7,988 nucleotides of DNA from JAENWH01 sp038248745 (GTDB lineage Bacteria; Bacillota; Clostridia; Peptostreptococcales; Anaerovoracaceae), in NCBI GenBank assembly GCA_038248745.1, contig JBBRXC010000073.1, forward strand, positions 1 through 7,988. The letters run 5' to 3'. The notes under the pieces are model-generated. The model was given only the letters and a program-made list of their open reading frames with translations. It was not told where the DNA came from and did no database searches. Numbering within the stretch: the first letter of the stretch is position 1; each line of letters starts with the position of its first letter. A program made the translations under genes and the position numbers. Below, piece after piece: positions 6,796-7,988 of the stretch.

Positions 6796-7746
6796 ATGAT
6801 TTATGATTGTTTTACCTTTTGTGAGGAACTGGACCTACTAGAAATCAGACTTCATGTTTTAGATAAGGTAGTTGACAAATTTGTTTTGGTCGAAGGGAAC
6901 AGAACCTTCACTGGGACTGAGAAGCCTTTCTATTACCTGGAAAATAAAGAGAGATTCAAAGCTTTTGAAGATAGAATTATTCCTATTGCTGTAGAGGACT
7001 TCCCTTTGGAGTCTAATCCCTGGGCCAAGGAAAACCATCAAAGGAATTGTATCATAAGAGGGTTGTCTGGCTGCAAAGAAGACGATATCCTCGTGATTTC
7101 TGATGTAGATGAAATACCCAAACCTGAGGCTTTGAAGTCATTCAAGGGAAATGAAATCACAGGCATTGAGATGGATCTATTCAACTACTATTTGAATCTA
7201 ATGCGTGTAGATGATTATTTTTATGTAGGGGCAAAAATCTGCAGATATAAGAATATCAAAGAGAAGCTCAACAGAGGCCAATTCGTTTATAATGAACGTA
7301 ATTTAAAAAAATACAATCAGGGAACAACGATCAATAAAATATATAATTCCACGCCAAAAGAGATTATTTTTGATGGGGGTTGGCACTTCACTTTTATGGG
7401 GGATGCTGCTGCGATTAAAAAGAAGTTGTCCCGATATCCTCGGCAGGAGTTGAATAGTTACCAGAATTTTAGTGAAAAGTCCATTGAAAATAATTTATTG
7501 GTTGGAAAAGGAATTTTTGGGCTGGGTAGGATTGCACAGGTTCCTTTGAAAGAGAATTTGCCTGCCTATATTTCTGATAATAAAAGCAAATTTGCACACC
7601 TCATTCTGGAAGGGCCTTTGAATTTCACACAAGAGAAAAGACACCGAAAAAAGATTAACTACGGGCTTAAATATCTTAAACAGACCATCATTAATCTTTT
7701 TTACCCTCTAAAATGGGCAGATAATTTGAATTGTAAATATCGATGA
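6796..7746 (+). CDS. Glycosyltransferase family 17 protein
   Basis: The 316-residue protein matches glycosyltransferase family 17, whose best-known members are beta-1,4-N-acetylglucosaminyltransferases of the bisecting-GlcNAc type; bacterial members act in surface glycan synthesis on unknown acceptors. Seen here are the opening MIYDCFTFCEELDLLEIRLH (1-20), FVLVEGNRTFTG (29-40), NHQRNCIIRGL (80-90), the DxD-type nucleotide-sugar and metal site ISDVDEIP (101-108), and GGWHFTFMG (194-202). There is no signal peptide or clear membrane helix, so it should work in the cytoplasm, perhaps at the membrane face. Length is normal for bacterial members. AGGAG (6782-6786) overlaps the beta-subunit stop codon and is nine bases before the ATG. 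The gap to the oxidoreductase gene is only 12 bases, which argues for one operon. The next ORF overlaps its stop by ATGA. Confidence 0.9.
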   Translation: MIYDCFTFCEELDLLEIRLHVLDKVVDKFVLVEGNRTFTGTEKPFYYLENKERFKAFEDRIIPIAVEDFPLESNPWAKENHQRNCIIRGLSGCKEDDILVISDVDEIPKPEALKSFKGNEITGIEMDLFNYYLNLMRVDDYFYVGAKICRYKNIKEKLNRGQFVYNERNLKKYNQGTTINKIYNSTPKEIIFDGGWHFTFMGDAAAIKKKLSRYPRQELNSYQNFSEKSIENNLLVGKGIFGLGRIAQVPLKENLPAYISDNKSKFAHLILEGPLNFTQEKRHRKKINYGLKYLKQTIINLFYPLKWADNLNCKYR

Positions 7747-7928
7747 AAAAACGACTTAAAATAGGGCTGATCACCAGCGACGATAAGCAGAGATTCCCAA
7801 CAGAATATAGCGGTAACGGCGATTTTAGACTTTATACAAGAGAAATCAAAAGAATAATGCCTAGAGGTCACCTGCCAGGAAGAATAGCTGGCGTTGGATG
7901 GATTATCTGGAGTTGGAGGGCTTTATGA
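7743..7928 (+). CDS. Short ORF resembling the N-terminus of a glycosyltransferase, possibly truncated
   Basis: The 61-residue ORF starts in an ATGA overlap with the family 17 glycosyltransferase gene. No ribosome binding site is obvious, so translational coupling is likely. Residues 1-14 (MKKRLKIGLITSDD) form a basic-then-beta-strand start like that of GT-B glycosyltransferases. From about residue 40 the composition changes to Gly, Arg and Trp-rich sequence (PRGHLPG, WIIWSWRAL) that does not look like a folded domain continuing. The frame used by the next gene is open from 7865, after a TAG at 7862-7864, so a single frameshift between 7865 and 7928 would join the two ORFs into one longer protein. 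It may be a real small gene, a gene remnant, or one half of a frameshifted gene. I favour a damaged gene but cannot prove it. Confidence 0.45.
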   Translation: MKKRLKIGLITSDDKQRFPTEYSGNGDFRLYTREIKRIMPRGHLPGRIAGVGWIIWSWRAL

Positions 7929-7988
7929 AGATAGAAAGAAAAATGATTGACAAACAATTACGGATTCCAGCTAAAATTTTTAAAATGA
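7925..7988 (+). CDS. N-terminus of a further gene, cut by the window end
   Basis: An ATG at 7925 follows GGAGGG (7915-7920) by four bases and overlaps the previous stop as ATGA. The frame stays open to the window end, giving 21 codons beginning MKIERKMIDKQLRIPAKIFK. The piece is basic and too short to assign. An earlier in-frame ATG at 7898 would add nine residues but has a poorer ribosome binding site. The surrounding genes suggest a role in glycan assembly, but this frame may instead be the continuation of the preceding short ORF after a frameshift. Confidence 0.5.
   Translation, partial: MKIERKMIDKQLRIPAKIFKM

Overview
The window looks like a low-GC, Gram-positive anaerobe, probably a member of the Clostridia or a related Firmicute. 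The coding sequence is A/T-rich. Most genes have strong AGGAGG-type ribosome binding sites close to their start codons. There is a Gram-positive style lipoprotein and an oxygen-sensitive type of 2-oxoacid:ferredoxin oxidoreductase. All nine genes supported here lie on the + strand, and they are packed closely. No tRNA, rRNA, CRISPR array, transposase or insertion sequence was seen.

Region 1 (1-1716) holds the 3' part of a Gly/Ala-rich protein and, 12 bases later, a 301-residue protein built from two similar halves. The second protein faintly resembles the EspG chaperone fold of ESX/type VII secretion. Together they could be a secreted protein and its partner, but this is inference. A hairpin with 14-base arms (1766-1817) follows.

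Region 2 (1850-4077) holds a protein with two coiled coils around a two-helix membrane hairpin, a small lipoprotein, and a clearly recognisable DUF4256 protein. None has a known function. The last two are 13 bases apart and are probably co-transcribed.

Region 3 (4278-7988) starts after an AT-rich gap with a candidate promoter. It encodes a two-subunit 2-oxoacid:ferredoxin oxidoreductase: a fused gamma-alpha subunit and a beta subunit whose genes overlap by 8 bases. A family 17 glycosyltransferase follows 12 bases later, then a 61-codon ORF that may be a damaged glycosyltransferase, then the start of another gene. The ATGA overlaps and short gaps suggest one operon joining a ferredoxin-linked 2-oxoacid enzyme to glycan synthesis, which is the most unusual arrangement here. 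The beta subunit also lacks one of the four cysteines expected to bind its iron-sulfur cluster.
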